A DNA stretch of 64,000 bases from Desulforamulus putei DSM 12395 (GCF_900129195.1 NZ_FQUY01000005.1:1-64000), one strand, 5' to 3'; positions 1 through 8,403 are shown, numbered from the stretch's first letter. Notes: generated from the letters alone by a model not told the origin. Translations and numbers: made by a program.

Positions 1-821
1 TCACCGCCGGCTGTTCCTGTGATGTCATTTATTGGGTTAGCTACGGTCGGTGCGTTGTTTGCAGGAGCAGGAGCAGCACTTACTACAATATCAAAGGTTG
101 TATTAACTTTACCGCCATTTCCATCATCAGCTGTTACTGTAATCGTTGCTGTACCTTCTGCCACGGGGGTAACAACTATGTCGGTTCCGTTTACTGTTAC
201 AGTCGCAATGCTTTCGTCAGAAGAGGCGGCGGTTAGAGTCAGGCTGTCCCCATCTTGATCCTCAAAGGTTCCACTGGCATCTATTGTTACAGCTTCACCG
301 CCGGCTGTTCCTGTGATGTCATTTATTGGGTTAGTTACGGTCGGTGCGTTGTTTGCATCCCCAGATTTATCATCCACAATGGCCACTTTAGCAGCAGTTG
401 CGCTTTCTCCTTCAGTATTCTTGGAGAATACGCCAATTTGGGTTGCTCCTGTCGGAATGGCTGTATCAACATTTATGGTTACGGAGTAGGTGCCCCCTTT
501 AGCCACTGTACCAATAGCTTCACCTACTTTTTGGTCACTGGCATTCAAGTAATATACTACGTAATCAGTGATATTGCTTTCATTTGCTGCAGCCTCCCAG
601 GTTACATTACCGGCAATCTGCCCACCATTGGTGTCCGTATCTGTAAATGCTACGTTCCGGGCCAGTTCTGTCGGTACAGCCGCCTCCGCCGCTCTAACCC
701 CAAACATCCCTGCCAGATCACTGTCCACCACCGGCATCATGGCAGGAACAATATTCATGCCCATGGCTCCGGCCACAATACCTGCAACAACCTTTTTGGT
801 TTTCTTATCGTTTAAATTCAC
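1..821 (-). CDS. Repeat-containing exported surface protein (N-terminal part; 3' end outside window)
   Basis: The reading frame runs open from a GTG at 821 to the window edge, giving at least 273 residues. A GGAGGG ribosome binding site lies just upstream (828-833). The first ten residues are rich in Lys/Asp and are followed by a hydrophobic stretch (about 11-29) and an AEA-A sequence near 45-48, which fits a long signal peptide. Residues about 50-150 look like a beta-sandwich module. From about residue 155 a 98-residue repeat begins, marked by NNAPTV and NPINDITGTAGG; the second copy starts at the left edge. The DNA repeats are nearly identical (295-357 versus 1-63, one mismatch), which suggests recent duplication. 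The repeats resemble cadherin-like or bacterial Ig-like domains, so an S-layer-associated or adhesive role is likely, but no anchor is visible. secA lies directly upstream on the same strand. Confidence 0.8.
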   Translation of the reverse strand, partial: MNLNDKKTKKVVAGIVAGAMGMNIVPAMMPVVDSDLAGMFGVRAAEAAVPTELARNVAFTDTDTNGGQIAGNVTWEAAANESNITDYVVYYLNASDQKVGEAIGTVAKGGTYSVTINVDTAIPTGATQIGVFSKNTEGESATAAKVAIVDDKSGDANNAPTVTNPINDITGTAGGEAVTIDASGTFEDQDGDSLTLTAASSDESIATVTVNGTDIVVTPVAEGTATITVTADDGNGGKVNTTFDIVVSAAPAPANNAPTVANPINDITGTAGG

Positions 822-965
822 TTAATACCCTCCTTTGTATGACCTAAGTAATTAACCAAAACTTACATCGAAGATAAATCGGAAAAATAAGTTTAAAACA
901 CAACTCCTTACCCAAAAGTTTTTATTTATTTAAAACCATCACCTCCAAAAAAGCTGATTAATTAG

Positions 966-3326
966 CTAACTCTTTAATGTAAACAGGGTCGTCACGGTTT
1001 CCAGTCGCACTTCCCCAAGCATTTGTTCAAATAACTCCCGGCTTTCACGCAAAAAGGCGTAGATGGGCTTGATCTGGCCGTAGGCCCGCATACCGATGCC
1101 TTGGCGCAGTTGATCCATGGCATCGATATGGTCTGTCCACTTACTGTCGATGATTTTAAGCATTACCTGCCGCTCCCTTTCACGCATGGCTTCATCTCCG
1201 GCCATGGTTTCTTTTTCCCGGTAAACAGCCAAAACCTGCTCCAGCAGTTCCTCGGTTAGCGCCAGTGGGGTCATGTTAGACAAATTCGTCAAGGCAAATT
1301 TTTTCGCCATGCGGAAATAGCGGTGCATGTTCAGCATTAACCCGATCAGGTCCCACTCACCTGGTTGGGTATCAGGGGATGTGTGCTTACCCACCAAATC
1401 TTCTACTGTTTCTTTAATCATGGCGTGAATATATTCCCGGAGGTTTTCACCGGCCAGGATTTTGTCCCGTTCGGCATAAATAAAATCCCGCTGCCGGTTC
1501 ATCACATCATCAAATTCCAATAACCATTTGCGAATGGTAAAATTTTTATTTTCTATCCTTTTCTGGGCTTTTTCCACCAGCAAGGTTAGTTTCTTATCTG
1601 CAACGGTTTCCTCACCGGAAAGTCCCGCTTGATCCAGTTCAGCCAGCAAATGTTCGGGTGTATGGTTACGAATCAGATCGTCTTCCATAGAGATGTAAAA
1701 ACAGGAAGAACCGGGGTCACCCTGGCGGCCTGCCCGGCCCCGGAGCTGGTCGTCGATGCGCCGGGCATCGTGGCGGGTGGTGCCGATGACGTGCAGACCG
1801 CCCAGTTCGGCTACCCCGTCCCCCAGCTTGATGTCTGTACCCCGGCCGGCCATGTTGGTGGCCACGGTCACCGCTCCCCGCTGCCCGGCCCGGGCAATGA
1901 TCTCTGCTTCCTGTTCCAGGCTTTTGGCGTTAAGAACCACATGGGGAATTCCTTCCTTTTGCAGCAGTTGGCTCATTTCTTCGGACTTCCAGATATTAAT
2001 TGTGCCCACCAGAACCGGGCGTCCCAGGCTGTATTTTTCCTTTACGTCTTTTACTATGGCCTTCCACTTAGCCTGTTCGGTGATAAAAACCTGATCCTCT
2101 AAATCCCGGCGGATTATCGGTTTGTTAGTGGGGATTTCTACCACATCCACACCGTAAATCTCCCGGAACTCCTTTGTTTCATGTACAAGGGTGCCGGACA
2201 TACCTGCCAGTTTCCGGTATTTACGGAAATAGTTCTGGAAGGTGATGGTGGCCACCACCTTGCTCTCTTTACGAATCTCCACCCCTTCTTTAGCCTCAAT
2301 GGCCTGGTGCAGGCCGTTGACATAACGGCGCCCGTGCATAAGGCGTCCTGTAAATTGGTCAACGATAACTACCTCCGGACCGTTTTTACCGGAGATAACA
2401 ACGTAATCCACGTCTTTTTTAAAGACCCAGTGGGCTTTGAGGGCCTGGATAAGGTGGTGGTAGATTTCCATGTTTTTAACGGTGGCCAGATTATCTAGTC
2501 CAAAGATTTCCTCACAGGCAGCAATACCTTCTTCGGTAAGAACTACGTTTTTCTCTTTTGGGTCAACTTCAAAATGAAGCTTTTCTTTCAGCCGGCGTAC
2601 TGCCCTATCTGCCTTTAAGTAAAGGTTTATGTTGGATAAGGTATCATCGGCAATAATCAAAGGAGTCCGGGCCTCGTCGATAAGGATGCTGTCCACTTCG
2701 TCAATTACAGCAAAACAAAGACCGCGCTGAACCTTTTTATTAATCCGGTTCACCAGGTTATCTCTAAGGTAATCAAAACCAAATTCGCTATTGGTTCCGT
2801 AAGTAATATCACATTGATAAGCCCGCTGTCTTTGCAGTTGGTTCATACGGCTTTGTATACAGCCCACTGACAGGCCCAAAAACCTGTAAACTTCACCCAT
2901 TTCCCCACTGTCCCGCCGGGCCAGGTATTCGTTTGTTGTAACCACATGAACCCCTTCACCGGTAAGTGCATTGAGATAAACAGGCATGGTTGCGGTAAGG
3001 GTTTTCCCTTCCCCGGTTTTCATTTCGATAAAATTGCCCCGGTGCAGAGCTATGCCACCAAGTACTTGAACAAAAAATGGTCTTAAGCCCAGTACCCGTG
3101 CGGCTGCCTCCCGAACAACCGAAAAGGCTTCCGGCAAAACAGAATCCAGGCTTTCCCCCCGCTGAATCCTATCCTTAAACTCTAGTGTTTTATTTTTTAA
3201 ATCTTCATCTTTTAACTGCTGGGTTTGTTCAGAATGTTTATCAACTAACCAGGCTATTTCTTTAAATTGGTCTATCTGCCCGTCATCTTTACCTATATTT
3301 AATAACTTCTTTAAGATGGATTTCAT
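966..3326 (-). CDS. secA: SecA-type preprotein translocase ATPase, short form
   Basis: SecA is the cytoplasmic ATPase that pushes unfolded precursors through SecYEG. The 786-residue product has Walker A MKTGEGKT at 102-109, Walker B DEVD at 209-212 with the family block ILIDEART after it, and the late helicase motif GRGTDIKLG. It ends soon after the helical scaffold (last residues TLFTLKS) and lacks the flexible linker and Cys-rich zinc tail that bind SecB and lipid in ordinary housekeeping SecA. It lies directly upstream of the repeat-rich surface protein on the same strand. I infer a dedicated accessory (SecA2-like) role, but a housekeeping SecA without the tail cannot be excluded from this window. 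No strong Shine-Dalgarno precedes the ATG. Confidence 0.9.
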   Translation of the reverse strand: MKSILKKLLNIGKDDGQIDQFKEIAWLVDKHSEQTQQLKDEDLKNKTLEFKDRIQRGESLDSVLPEAFSVVREAAARVLGLRPFFVQVLGGIALHRGNFIEMKTGEGKTLTATMPVYLNALTGEGVHVVTTNEYLARRDSGEMGEVYRFLGLSVGCIQSRMNQLQRQRAYQCDITYGTNSEFGFDYLRDNLVNRINKKVQRGLCFAVIDEVDSILIDEARTPLIIADDTLSNINLYLKADRAVRRLKEKLHFEVDPKEKNVVLTEEGIAACEEIFGLDNLATVKNMEIYHHLIQALKAHWVFKKDVDYVVISGKNGPEVVIVDQFTGRLMHGRRYVNGLHQAIEAKEGVEIRKESKVVATITFQNYFRKYRKLAGMSGTLVHETKEFREIYGVDVVEIPTNKPIIRRDLEDQVFITEQAKWKAIVKDVKEKYSLGRPVLVGTINIWKSEEMSQLLQKEGIPHVVLNAKSLEQEAEIIARAGQRGAVTVATNMAGRGTDIKLGDGVAELGGLHVIGTTRHDARRIDDQLRGRAGRQGDPGSSCFYISMEDDLIRNHTPEHLLAELDQAGLSGEETVADKKLTLLVEKAQKRIENKNFTIRKWLLEFDDVMNRQRDFIYAERDKILAGENLREYIHAMIKETVEDLVGKHTSPDTQPGEWDLIGLMLNMHRYFRMAKKFALTNLSNMTPLALTEELLEQVLAVYREKETMAGDEAMRERERQVMLKIIDSKWTDHIDAMDQLRQGIGMRAYGQIKPIYAFLRESRELFEQMLGEVRLETVTTLFTLKS

Positions 3327-3356
3327 TTACTTAGTCCCCGTTTCTAAATTCACGGC

Positions 3357-3400
3357 AATAAAAAAAGGGAGCACAACCATGAATAAACTTGGTTGCTCCC
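3357..3400 (-). terminator. Rho-independent terminator after the zinc-finger gene
   Basis: Read on the minus strand, GGGAGCAACCA pairs with TGGTTGTGCTCCC (one bulge) around a short A/T loop and is followed by a run of T. It separates the small zinc-finger gene at 3441-3617 from secA, so secA probably has its own promoter or depends on read-through. Confidence 0.75.
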
Positions 3401-3440
3401 TTCAATTGCCTCTATGGGCTTTAGTTGACTAGAAGCTGTA

Positions 3441-3617
3441 TTATGTGATTTGTATATCATCTATTCCTTTGGTAATAATCCTGATAAACCTCTTACATTT
3501 GTTACACTTTATTTCTATTACGTTGTTTTTGATTTCACAGATTAGCTTTTTACAAATACAACGTTGTTCTCCCAGCAGCAGGTTTTCATTTGGTTCACAG
3601 CTAATACATTCTTCCAT
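3441..3617 (-). CDS. Small Com-like zinc-finger protein (58 aa)
   Basis: An ATG at 3617 opens a 58-codon frame ending in TAA at 3441-3443, with AGGAGG about 13 bases upstream. The product has seven cysteines. Four lie in a zinc-ribbon-like pattern: RCICKKL at residues 19-25 and IKCNKCKRF at 36-44. This arrangement, with hydrophobic beta residues between the two Cys pairs, resembles the Com zinc-finger proteins known from Mu-like prophages and from isolated chromosomal copies. Com binds mRNA and regulates translation in phage Mu. No phage genes are nearby, so the role here is unknown. A strong terminator follows at once, so the gene seems to be its own transcription unit. Confidence 0.6.
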   Translation of the reverse strand: MEECISCEPNENLLLGEQRCICKKLICEIKNNVIEIKCNKCKRFIRIITKGIDDIQIT

Positions 3618-3924
3618 GATGTAACATTTTCCTCCTGTTTTATGTTTAGATATTTAACATCGTCTTATGCATATATTTGCAGCAAACGTTTTGAAATGTT
3701 TCCTAAGTAAATTATTTAAAAAAATATTTTAAAAAAAAAAAAAAAACCTGCAAAATAGTAACATATTTTTCCGACACTTTCTAACACAATACGACAAAAT
3801 TCCTAGTTCAATGTGACCTTAGACCCATCCAGTAGCTGTTAATAATGCTGAAGTGGGTTTCTACCCTGCTCATCTCAGGGGCTTCCCATATCTGTTTATT
3901 GACATAATCAGCATGTACCGCTGT
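3618..3924. other. Intergenic A/T-rich stretch
   Basis: About 300 bases without a gene. It contains a run of 16 adenines at 3731-3746 and several short T/A tracts, which on the minus strand would form the upstream region of the Com-like gene. No clear -35/-10 pair or terminator was identified. The part at 3840-3905 has short GGGG/CCCC complementary words but no defined hairpin with a T tract. Confidence 0.4.
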
Positions 3925-4479
3925 TTACCTAAAATAGAAGAACGGCCAGGGTACCGGAGGGGGATTCCTCTTTTCCTGGGCTACAGGTGCCGGTGATGGT
4001 TCTTCATTTCTTTCAGGTTGGCTTTTGACGGGTAATGTGCGGATAACCGAACGGCTTCTGCTCTTTTTCCCGGCAACCACTCCCGCCAGGGCAAGGCCAA
4101 AGGCCGCCACGCCGCCGCCTGCCACCAGTAAAGTCTTTGGTTTACCCAGTTTTTTCTTTAATTTAGACATTTTTTTCGTTACTGGTTCGTATTCTTTCAG
4201 TATATTATCAAATTCTTGCATCCAGTAGCCCATACCATCTCTGTCCGTGTCCCACGCCAGATCCTCCTCCAGGTTTTCCTCGTCCCTGTTGGAGTCTATC
4301 CCAATACCAGAGTCTGTCTCAACCTCATTTTGCCCTTCATCCTGCCCCTCTTCCAGCCCTTGCTTCCCGAGGCAATCAACCGACTGAACACCTACGGCTT
4401 CATCCTCCAAGACAGTGTCTGTTTTTTCGTCTACCGCCTCATTAACCATTTCACAAAGATCTTTAATGATCCCTTCCAA
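3925..4479 (-). CDS. Acidic single-TM hypothetical protein
   Basis: The 184-residue product is not recognised. Residues about 10-95 are strongly acidic and hydrophilic. A basic stretch near 103-113 (KKMSKLKKKLG) is followed by one hydrophobic segment at about 115-136 that is Gly/Ala/Val-rich, then KKSRSRS and a proline-rich tail. This suggests one transmembrane helix with flexible, oppositely charged regions on its two sides. The start is TTG at 4479 with AGGTGA upstream. It lies next to the IS607-type relic, on the same strand, and could be a passenger or the gene next to the insertion. No function is assigned. Confidence 0.55.
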   Translation of the reverse strand: MEGIIKDLCEMVNEAVDEKTDTVLEDEAVGVQSVDCLGKQGLEEGQDEGQNEVETDSGIGIDSNRDEENLEEDLAWDTDRDGMGYWMQEFDNILKEYEPVTKKMSKLKKKLGKPKTLLVAGGGVAAFGLALAGVVAGKKSRSRSVIRTLPVKSQPERNEEPSPAPVAQEKRNPPPVPWPFFYFR

Positions 4480-4519
4480 AGTATCACCTGGTTTCTAAAA
4501 GCTAAACATATCTGATTTA

Positions 4520-4760
4520 TACAGGATAATCCAGATTCATTTAGCTTTCTCTCCCGCCGACTAACGAGAGGCAGTGTCACAGGATTCAACTGCTGGGCCA
4601 TAAGCTCTCGCTTATGTTCCGGGTGGTTTACCTTGCGGTTCACCACCGTCAGCTTATGCTGTCCGTCCTGCCCGGAAAGGGTGTTACCCTTGCCTCGGTA
4701 GTTAACTTATGACAGCAGCCTTTCACAGCGTGTACTGCTGCCATAAAATAAAGTCTTATG
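4520..4760 (-). ncRNA. Structured 3' flank of tnpB, candidate omega (guide) RNA
   Basis: The sequence just downstream of the tnpB stop is non-coding and folds well on the minus strand. A seven-base-pair stem CATAAGC/GCTTATG closes a GAGA tetraloop (4599-4616). GGCAGCAG pairs with CTGCTGTC (4711-4742), and GGTGGT can pair with ACCACC. TnpB families carry their guide RNA at this position. The region is therefore a good candidate for an omega RNA or its remnant, but no family-level structure match could be run. Confidence 0.45.
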
Positions 4761-4771
4761 AGAATAGGGTT

Positions 4772-6217
4772 TTACCCTACACCTAACAGTTCTTTCCGGT
4801 GAACATGCCAGGAAACCAGGCTGTTCACCCCTTTCTTCTTTAGATGTTTTAATATTGCTTTCTTGATAGCAGACCACTGCTGCCAGTTATTTATCTTACT
4901 AAAGCCTTCTTTTGCTTTGATAAACCTGTCTACCAGTAATTTGGGAACTCTTTCAGAAACATGACCCAGACCCCTCCGGGCTATCACCAAGGCTGCTGCC
5001 TGGTGGTTTGATAACCCGTACTGGTGCTGGTATTTCAGAATTCCTATTACCGAGGTAAAGGCCGGCTTTACTTTGAACACCGGCACCCCTTCCCTTAAAG
5101 CCCTCCGTTCTGCATCTGCCAAAAACTTTGACCAGACAAAACCGTGACTCATACGGTTAAATTTAGCCGTTACGGACTTGTCGTGTTTAAACTTTAAGTC
5201 CTCTATCACCAGGGCGCTGCCTGTTTCCTTTACCAGAGCTACTACTTTCTTTACCGTTTCTCCAATAAGGTTATCCCTCCGGTTGCTTCTGGCATAAGTC
5301 CATTCCCCCTGTCTTAACCACTGACTGCCACGGTACTGCCCCAGGTAGTCCACCAGAGCCACCCCTAAGCCGTCAGGGTTGCTATCTACCCCAACAACAC
5401 TGTGGGCATGATAGGGAACCGGAATATCTTCTTCGATGGTGACATGAATATAGTACCTGCCGTCCTTACGGATTATTTCTACTTGATAGGCAGCGCCTGT
5501 TTTAAGATAATCCACTACCATCTGCCGGTAGTTCCGTCCGTTAATCTTACCCGTCTTTTTTGAGGGTTTATGGGCCAAGTAGACCGGCGCTGTAATCCGG
5601 TTATATCTGACAGATTTCTCCGTCTGCACCTGTTCCGCTGCTATATCAAGATAGATTTGACCATCAACTTCGTATAAGCGAGTGTTCAAGTTGCCGCCCT
5701 TGGTCTTGTCTCCCCGGGACAGGTAACGGTTGTTTCTTGCTTCCTGCCACTCTTTCCGGGTGATATTGCCTTTACATCTTTCCAGAAACAGTTTCTTGCC
5801 GCCGAAAACAACTGCCGGAAAGGTCTTGGCTTCCAGGTGTTTTTGCCAGTATGACAGCTTTCTTTGTTCTTTCTCCAGCCGTTTTTGCAGGTTGGCTTTT
5901 TTCCTGGACGATTTGGCTTTGGCTATGCGCTTTTGGGTAAATTCTACTTTGGCCAGAGTATTGGCGTAGTGTAACTTTACCAATTCATGTTGGCTTTTGA
6001 TGGTGCTTTGGGCATCATACACCGCATCGTTAGCCTGCCGGGAGTTGAGGTTAAACTTAACCTGTACGCTTTGGCGGATGTCCTGGATTCCTCTGCCTTC
6101 CAGCAATCTTTTAAAGCTCCACCTGACTGCTGCACAGTAACGGGCCATGAGATTATCGAGGTAGGCTTGCTGGGTTTCGGTGAGTTCAAGGATTATTCCC
6201 ATCACTGTCGTTTTCAC
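4772..6217 (-). CDS. tnpB: TnpB (IS200/IS605-IS607 OrfB) RNA-guided nuclease-like protein, atypical
   Basis: TnpB proteins are RuvC-type RNA-guided nucleases of insertion elements. I place the start at GTG 6217 (GAGGTGG upstream), giving 481 residues and an overlap with the tnpA remnant. The first RuvC acidic motif is GVDSNPDG (Asp near 278) and the second is ALVIEDLK (Glu near 339). The usual zinc ribbon with two CxxC pairs, expected before the third motif, is absent. The third motif, normally D-x-N-A-A, reads NHQAA near 404-408 with no Asp. This belongs to a divergent TnpB branch or a nuclease-impaired copy. A long basic coiled region lies at about 90-130. The structured RNA candidate is immediately downstream. 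Confidence 0.85.
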   Translation of the reverse strand: MKTTVMGIILELTETQQAYLDNLMARYCAAVRWSFKRLLEGRGIQDIRQSVQVKFNLNSRQANDAVYDAQSTIKSQHELVKLHYANTLAKVEFTQKRIAKAKSSRKKANLQKRLEKEQRKLSYWQKHLEAKTFPAVVFGGKKLFLERCKGNITRKEWQEARNNRYLSRGDKTKGGNLNTRLYEVDGQIYLDIAAEQVQTEKSVRYNRITAPVYLAHKPSKKTGKINGRNYRQMVVDYLKTGAAYQVEIIRKDGRYYIHVTIEEDIPVPYHAHSVVGVDSNPDGLGVALVDYLGQYRGSQWLRQGEWTYARSNRRDNLIGETVKKVVALVKETGSALVIEDLKFKHDKSVTAKFNRMSHGFVWSKFLADAERRALREGVPVFKVKPAFTSVIGILKYQHQYGLSNHQAAALVIARRGLGHVSERVPKLLVDRFIKAKEGFSKINNWQQWSAIKKAILKHLKKKGVNSLVSWHVHRKELLGVG

Positions 6218-6484
6218 CGGCAGCCACCTCGCTTTCAATGACCTGCACCAGCTTTTTTGCCACTCTGCCGCCGCGTTTCCCGTAAAGTCTGGCTGAAAAA
6301 CTGGTTACTATGGCTATCATGTCTTCTACCAGTTCTTCTTGTGGTAATTTATTTCTTTATAACGCCTGTGACCGCCGGGTGTGCGCAATGGTTTTAATTT
6401 CCCTTCTCTTTCCCAGCGGCGCAACGTGTGAGGCCATACGTTTAATAGCTTTGCTACCTGATGAGATGTTAGCATCTTTTCCAT
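6186..6484 (-). pseudogene. tnpA: IS607 TnpA serine recombinase, internally deleted and frameshifted
   Basis: Two parts of one IS607 TnpA gene are joined. From ATG 6484, 45 residues form a MerR-type winged helix (LTSHQVAKLL, LRRWEREGKL, RTPGGHRRY), after which the frame runs into a TAG at 6326-6328. In a different frame, 6347-6186 encodes the typical C-terminal end (EELVEDMIAIVTSFSARLYG). The roughly 100-residue resolvase domain with the catalytic serine between them is missing. The C-terminal piece overlaps the tnpB start, as in intact elements. A promoter lies upstream at 6505-6534, so the HTH peptide could still be made. Confidence 0.8.
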
Positions 6485-6504
6485 TGACACCACCACTTAC
6501 CATT

Positions 6505-6534
6505 ATTCTAATTAGAACGCTTGTTCGATGTCAA
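6505..6534 (-). promoter_or_regulatory. Sigma-A-type promoter of the IS607 relic
   Basis: On the minus strand TTGACA (6534-6529) and TAGAAT (6510-6505) are separated by 18 bases. They lie about 20 bases upstream of the tnpA start codon. Confidence 0.55.
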
Positions 6535-6639
6535 TGGATTATTGTTTTTTATTTACTTTTGTTTAATTAATCTGTAACTGTTACTTACCTCCAAAACTCG
6601 TTAGCTAATAAGACAACAATAATCGTTGCTAACATTCTA

Positions 6640-6831
6640 TTGGGCTGGCCATCAATCGGTGATAAGCGAGTAACAGCCAATTTTTTCATTAAGGTTTTAT
6701 CCGGACGGAAAGAAAACGGCAATGACGTCTGCACAGTGGATGAATTTATCTCCAAACTTTCCCCGGAAGTTCAACAGCTGTGCAAAGAGGCACAGCGGGT
6801 TATATCTTCTGCCGGGGTTTATCTTTACTAA
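6640..6831 (+). CDS. Small doubtful ORF, possible 3' remnant
   Basis: A 63-codon frame from TTG, without a convincing ribosome binding site. The last 40 residues (for example VDEFISKLSPEVQQL) have a plausible amphipathic composition, so this may be the end of a gene whose front was lost when the adjacent IS607-type element arrived or decayed. No family was recognised. Confidence 0.25.
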   Translation: MGWPSIGDKRVTANFFIKVLSGRKENGNDVCTVDEFISKLSPEVQQLCKEAQRVISSAGVYLY

Positions 6832-6900
6832 GAGGTAAATTTGTAGTTTAATGTAATTATTCATAAGGACATAATGTTAATATACTAGGAGGCCATTTTT

Positions 6901-8403
6901 ATGAAGTATGAAAGTACACGTGGAAATTCCCCTGCCGTTTTTTCCTCCGAAGCAATTAAAATGGGTATCGCTCCCGATGGCGGCCTGTTTGTGCCCCTGG
7001 AAAAAGTGATCTTTACGGACGGGCAACTGCAAAGCCTGACTTCCCTCTCTTATACCCAAAGGGCGGTATCGATTCTGAAGTCTTTCCTCACCGACTTTAC
7101 CTTAGAAGAATTAACCCGTTGTGTGGAAGCTGCCTACGGCGGAGACAAGTTTGACGCACCCGGGGTGGCCCCGGTCAAGTCCCTTACGCCGGATACTGCC
7201 GTGCTGGAACTGTGGCACGGCCCCACCTGTGCCTTTAAGGATATGGCCCTGCAGATTTTACCTCAGTTCCTGGTCAGGGCCATGCAGAAGACCGGGGAGA
7301 TTTCCGAGATTGTCATCCTGGTGGCCACCTCCGGTGATACCGGCAAGGCCGCCCTGGACGGTTTTGCGGACGTGCCCGGCACCAGCATTATCGTTTTCTT
7401 CCCTGAACAAGGGGTCAGTGAAGTACAAAGATTGCAAATGGTCACCCAGAAGGGAAAAAATGTCCATGTCATAGGTGTCCGCGGCAACTTTGACGATGCC
7501 CAGAGCGGCGTCAAGCAGGTCTTCGGGGACAAAGATCTCTCGCTGGTTTTAGCGGAAAAGGGCTACCGCCTCTCCTCCGCCAACTCCATCAACTGGGGTC
7601 GACTGGTTCCTCAAATAGTTTACTATTTCTCCGCCTATGCGGATTTGGTCAAGGCGGGAACGATCCAGGCGGGAGAAAAGATTAACTTTGTGGTTCCCAC
7701 CGGTAATTTCGGCAATATTTTGGCTGGTTTTTATGCCAAAGCAATGGGATTACCCGTCAACCGCCTGATCTGTGCCGCCAATGCCAACAATGTGCTGACG
7801 GATTTTATCCAAACCGGCCACTACGATCGCAACCGGAAGTTTTTCAAGACCCTGTCTCCCTCCATGGACATTTTAATTTCCAGCAACCTGGAGCGACTGC
7901 TATACGAATTAACCGGACGGCAGGCGGATAAAATCAACCGCTGGATGACCGAACTGAAAACCAGGGGGGCCTACACCGTTGATCAAGACACCCGGGAGAA
8001 AGTACGCGCCCACTTCTGGTCAGACTTTGCCGACGACCGGGAGACTCTGGACACCATCAAAGAAACCTGGGAGCAACACCGATACCTGCTGGATACCCAT
8101 ACCGCCGTGGCCGTCCGGGTATTGGGCAAATACCGTCAGGCCACCGGAGACACCACCTATAGCGTGGTTGCTTCTACCGCCAGCCCCTTTAAATTTAACG
8201 GCAGTGTGGCCAAAGCCCTTTTAGGGGATGAGGGTATTGCCGGCAAAAGTGAATTTGAGCTGCTAAATGACCTATCCGCCTTTACCGGTTGGCCCATTCC
8301 AAAGGGGCTGCGTAACCTGGATAAACGCCCGGTACTGCACAAAGGGGTAACCGACAAGGATAAAATTGATGAAGCCGTAAGAAATATTTTGCTCAGACCG
8401 TAA
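6901..8403 (+). CDS. thrC: Threonine synthase
   Basis: Catalyses the PLP-dependent conversion of O-phosphohomoserine to threonine, the last step of threonine synthesis. The 500-residue product begins with the family N-terminus (YESTRGN near residue 3) and carries the PLP lysine at about 113 in GPTCAFKD, followed by ATSGDTGKAAL, the phosphate-binding region. Length and motifs fit the long, fold-type II enzyme of the E. coli/yeast type. GGAGG lies 10 bases before the ATG. No homoserine kinase or dehydrogenase gene is adjacent. A strong terminator follows at 8447, so it appears monocistronic. Confidence 0.95.
   Translation: MKYESTRGNSPAVFSSEAIKMGIAPDGGLFVPLEKVIFTDGQLQSLTSLSYTQRAVSILKSFLTDFTLEELTRCVEAAYGGDKFDAPGVAPVKSLTPDTAVLELWHGPTCAFKDMALQILPQFLVRAMQKTGEISEIVILVATSGDTGKAALDGFADVPGTSIIVFFPEQGVSEVQRLQMVTQKGKNVHVIGVRGNFDDAQSGVKQVFGDKDLSLVLAEKGYRLSSANSINWGRLVPQIVYYFSAYADLVKAGTIQAGEKINFVVPTGNFGNILAGFYAKAMGLPVNRLICAANANNVLTDFIQTGHYDRNRKFFKTLSPSMDILISSNLERLLYELTGRQADKINRWMTELKTRGAYTVDQDTREKVRAHFWSDFADDRETLDTIKETWEQHRYLLDTHTAVAVRVLGKYRQATGDTTYSVVASTASPFKFNGSVAKALLGDEGIAGKSEFELLNDLSAFTGWPIPKGLRNLDKRPVLHKGVTDKDKIDEAVRNILLRP

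Larger units (their letters stand above)
4500..6540 (-). mobile_element. Decayed IS607-type insertion element (tnpA remnant plus tnpB)
   Basis: The segment holds, in minus-strand order, a promoter, the MerR-like DNA-binding start and the C-terminal end of an IS607 TnpA serine recombinase, an overlapping TnpB gene and a structured 3' flank. This is the standard IS607 gene order. Self-mobilisation is unlikely because the recombinase catalytic domain is gone. IS607 elements lack terminal inverted repeats, so the limits given are approximate and rest on where the recognisable parts begin and end. Confidence 0.65.

Noticed and set aside
1-357. Possible CRISPR or other direct-repeat array at the left edge
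   Set aside because: The repeats are 294 bases apart, in frame and encode protein modules.
255-815. Long plus-strand frames opposite the surface protein
   Set aside because: They have no ribosome binding site and mirror the coding repeats of the minus-strand gene, which has a clear start, signal peptide and repeat structure.
3840-3905. Possible right end of an IS200/IS605-type element
   Set aside because: Short GGGG/CCCC pairing and a general likeness only; no conserved end or target signature could be confirmed.
4431-4646. 71-codon minus-strand frame between the acidic protein and tnpB
   Set aside because: It overlaps the acidic protein gene and lies in the folded RNA region; it has no family resemblance.
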